A stretch of DNA of 64,000 nt from Erodium maritimum (Eukaryota > Streptophyta > Magnoliopsida > Geraniales > Geraniaceae): assembly GCA_963921825.1 (NCBI GenBank), contig OY997596.1:17985001-18049000 (forward strand). The letters are read 5' to 3'. Below are positions 62,285-64,000 of this stretch, piece by piece. A program made the translations under genes and the position numbers. Positions within the stretch are counted from its first letter, which is position 1; every line of letters starts with the position of its first letter. The notes beneath the pieces were generated by a model that worked only from the letters and a program-made list of their open reading frames with translations, did not search any database and had not been told where the DNA came from.

Positions 62285-62410
62285 TTGGGGAAAAAGGATA
62301 CCTCGTCGATCTAGACCTAAGAACTAAGGGGCCACGTTTTGTCATCTGCGCTTGCTTAACTAATCACAACGGTGCTAAACACTCAGTCTCTACTTGGTCC
62401 TTGTTCCCAT

Positions 62411-62488
62411 ACGTGAGTACTTTTCCACATTTAAACAACAAATTGCAATACGTGAGTACTTTTCCACATTTAAACAACAAATTGCAAC
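62411..62488. repeat. 39-bp perfect-period tandem duplication
   Basis: ACGTGAGTACTTTTCCACAT starts at 62411 and again at 62450. Each copy has a splice-donor-like GTGAGT. Confidence 0.9.
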
Positions 62489-63120
62489 AAGTAAGGTTGT
62501 AAATGGATATTACAAAGGAGGAAGGAGGCATTGTTATTAATTGGTACTTTGTTCATGTAATTGGGAAAAAAACACTTACAAATTGGTTGTGCAAAATCCC
62601 CACAAATATTGCCATGCAGTGTTGAAAAATACACTACTTATATCAACCTAGGATTAAAGTAAATGTCAGGAGAAAGACAAATGAAAAATAATTGGAAGCA
62701 AGGAAAAAAACATCTAAGGACGAGTTATTAATACCTTTCACCTCCAATAACTTTCTGATACTCTCCATTCTCACTGATTGGAGCAATGGATGAATATTGG
62801 ATTTTTGAATCTGCACCATGTGATTGCATCAATAGAGATACAATGTATGATAATTTATTATTTCATCTTAACACGGAAGCAAAAGTACAAAACTTTATTT
62901 GGATATGAATGCAAAGTTTCAAACCAACTATTTGGCTATAAATATTATGGTTACAGTGATCTATGAATCTAAAGTTAACTTACGATCGATTATGTATGCA
63001 ATGAAAGAACAATTACACACGAACCCAAACTGGGGAACCCTATATCAGACAAATATAGCCTAATAAAAAATGCTGGAAATAGGAAAAAGCATTTATCATC
63101 GATTAACCATTGATACTCAC

Positions 63121-63394
63121 CCGGAGAAACGAAACCGAGCAGAAAAATTGCCGTGAATGCTGGTGAGTGCTCAGGGAAGCAAGCCAGGAACTCCAAAATA
63201 AAAAAACAGAAGAATAAGCCATTGAAGAACCTGCTATTATAGTCACTGTCATTGAAGGAAGCCATAAAGGACGCAATAATTAGGGCGTAACAGACAGATT
63301 CAAAACTGGAGCTTTGATTGGGGAGACCACATAAACGAAACGCAAGCATGAAAAGGGGCCGATTGGAAGACGCAAGGGTTCCATCGGTGACCAA
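63121..63394 (-). other. Possible first exon of an unassigned minus-strand gene
   Basis: An open frame of about 90 codons with a hydrophobic segment (FFNGLFFCFFILEFLACF) ends at a donor-like CCGG|GTGAGT (63121). The first in-frame ATG is near 63352; a stop lies upstream. A possible next exon reads IAPISENGEYQKVIGG at 62745-62800. Weak: could be chance or a decayed gene. Confidence 0.3.
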
Positions 63395-63852
63395 AGGAAG
63401 AGGGAGGGTTGGAACAGTAACTTGACATCAATGGAGTCTATAACGTTCGGTAGAAGAGAAAAATGAGCGAGAGAAAAATGGGCATTTTTTGGAGAGACTC
63501 TGACTTAGCCACGTAGACTGCCAGCGTGGACCAGGTGTAACATGTGGGTGAGGCCCACGCTGCCACATAGGCGCCAGCACACTTAATTCTGACCTATTAG
63601 AGTTTTTGGGATTATCGACATTTAAATAATATATCTCGTTATTGTTTAATCTTTTTTATAAAATAATATGATTCCCTAATTTAGTTTTTTTTTTGAATGA
63701 CCGAACGTGTGGGAAAAAAAAGAAAGAAAACTGGAAATAACATGATATATTGATAACAGTAAAGATTAAATAAACAATTTCACAAAAAAATATTTTAACG
63801 GTATTTTTTCAAACGATCCTATTTTTTATCGGAACCCTCGCACTACCGAATT

Positions 63853-64000
63853 CTATATATAGTCGGACCACAAGCCTTTCTCTACCCATCCGAAAAAACC
63901 CTAAGCTTTTTCGAACTCAATCCTTCCCTCTCTCTCTCTGATCGGCGATCGGTTTCAAGACTCATAGATCCGTCTAGCGTGTTCAATCATTCAGGTTCGC
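63853..64000 (+). promoter_or_regulatory. Promoter and 5' leader of a gene extending past the window
   Basis: TATA box CTATATATAG at 63853-63862, then about 35 bases later a telo-box AAAACCCTAA (63895-63904), a CT-rich initiator-like tract (63930-63940) and a leader ending CATTCAG|GTTCG that may be a leader-intron donor. Telo-boxes are common in ribosomal-protein and other translation-related genes, but no coding sequence is visible. Confidence 0.6.

Noticed and set aside
62206..62502. 98-codon plus-strand frame
   Set aside because: Overlaps the RAD23 UBA fragment on the opposite strand and ends in the 39-bp duplication; coding sense is better on minus for 62174-62284.

Overview
This is plant nuclear DNA, almost certainly from an angiosperm. 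The evidence is intron-containing genes for a RALF peptide and a plastid ClpR subunit, plant-type transposons (Ty3/gypsy solo LTRs with GCGTGACA ends, Ty1/copia, L1 LINE, PIF/Harbinger, hAT, Stowaway, a Helitron end) and a degenerate endogenous pararetrovirus (family Caulimoviridae). I cannot name the species. No rRNA, tRNA or CRISPR array was seen.

Layout. 1-2399: 3' end and LTR of a gypsy element. 2914-3782: short LINE-type insertion. 4092-4421: a RALF hormone gene. 5147-7546: PIF/Harbinger-like element. 8200-10209: LINE ORF1 remnant. 10215-16369: a young Ty1/copia element (minus strand) with near-identical LTRs and open gag and pol frames. 16586-21895: nine-exon CLPR3-like gene whose introns carry a MITE and a tiny solo LTR. 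23326-26348: seven-exon conserved-looking gene of unknown function. 26515-50160: a decayed hAT element split by everything between. 50361-55814: an L1 reverse-transcriptase remnant split by a solo LTR. 56289-58463: PIF/Harbinger element with broken transposase. 58519-59502: second short LINE-type insertion. 59817 onward: Helitron 3' terminus followed by low-information DNA with a RAD23 UBA fragment. 63853-64000: promoter and 5' leader of a gene running off the right edge.

The main system is at 27852-49757. It is one terminally redundant endogenous pararetrovirus on the minus strand, read from right to left: coiled-coil ORF, movement protein, small coiled-coil ORFs, coat protein with zinc knuckle, protease-RT-RNase H, putative transactivator, intergenic promoter with TATA box, tRNA-Met primer site, three small ORFs, then again coiled-coil ORF and a truncated movement protein. 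About 0.9 kb is present at both ends, so the block is a little over one genome; subtracting later insertions gives a unit of roughly 9.7-9.8 kb. Two solo-LTR insertions with perfect target duplications (one itself containing a further solo LTR with its own duplication) and a probable third LTR-like insertion later broke it. Frameshifts and stops show that it is inactive as it stands.

The host genes sit in small islands at 4 kb, 16.6-26.3 kb and the right edge; most of the rest is recognisable transposon or virus debris, often nested three deep. All family assignments come from reading motifs by eye; no database search was possible.
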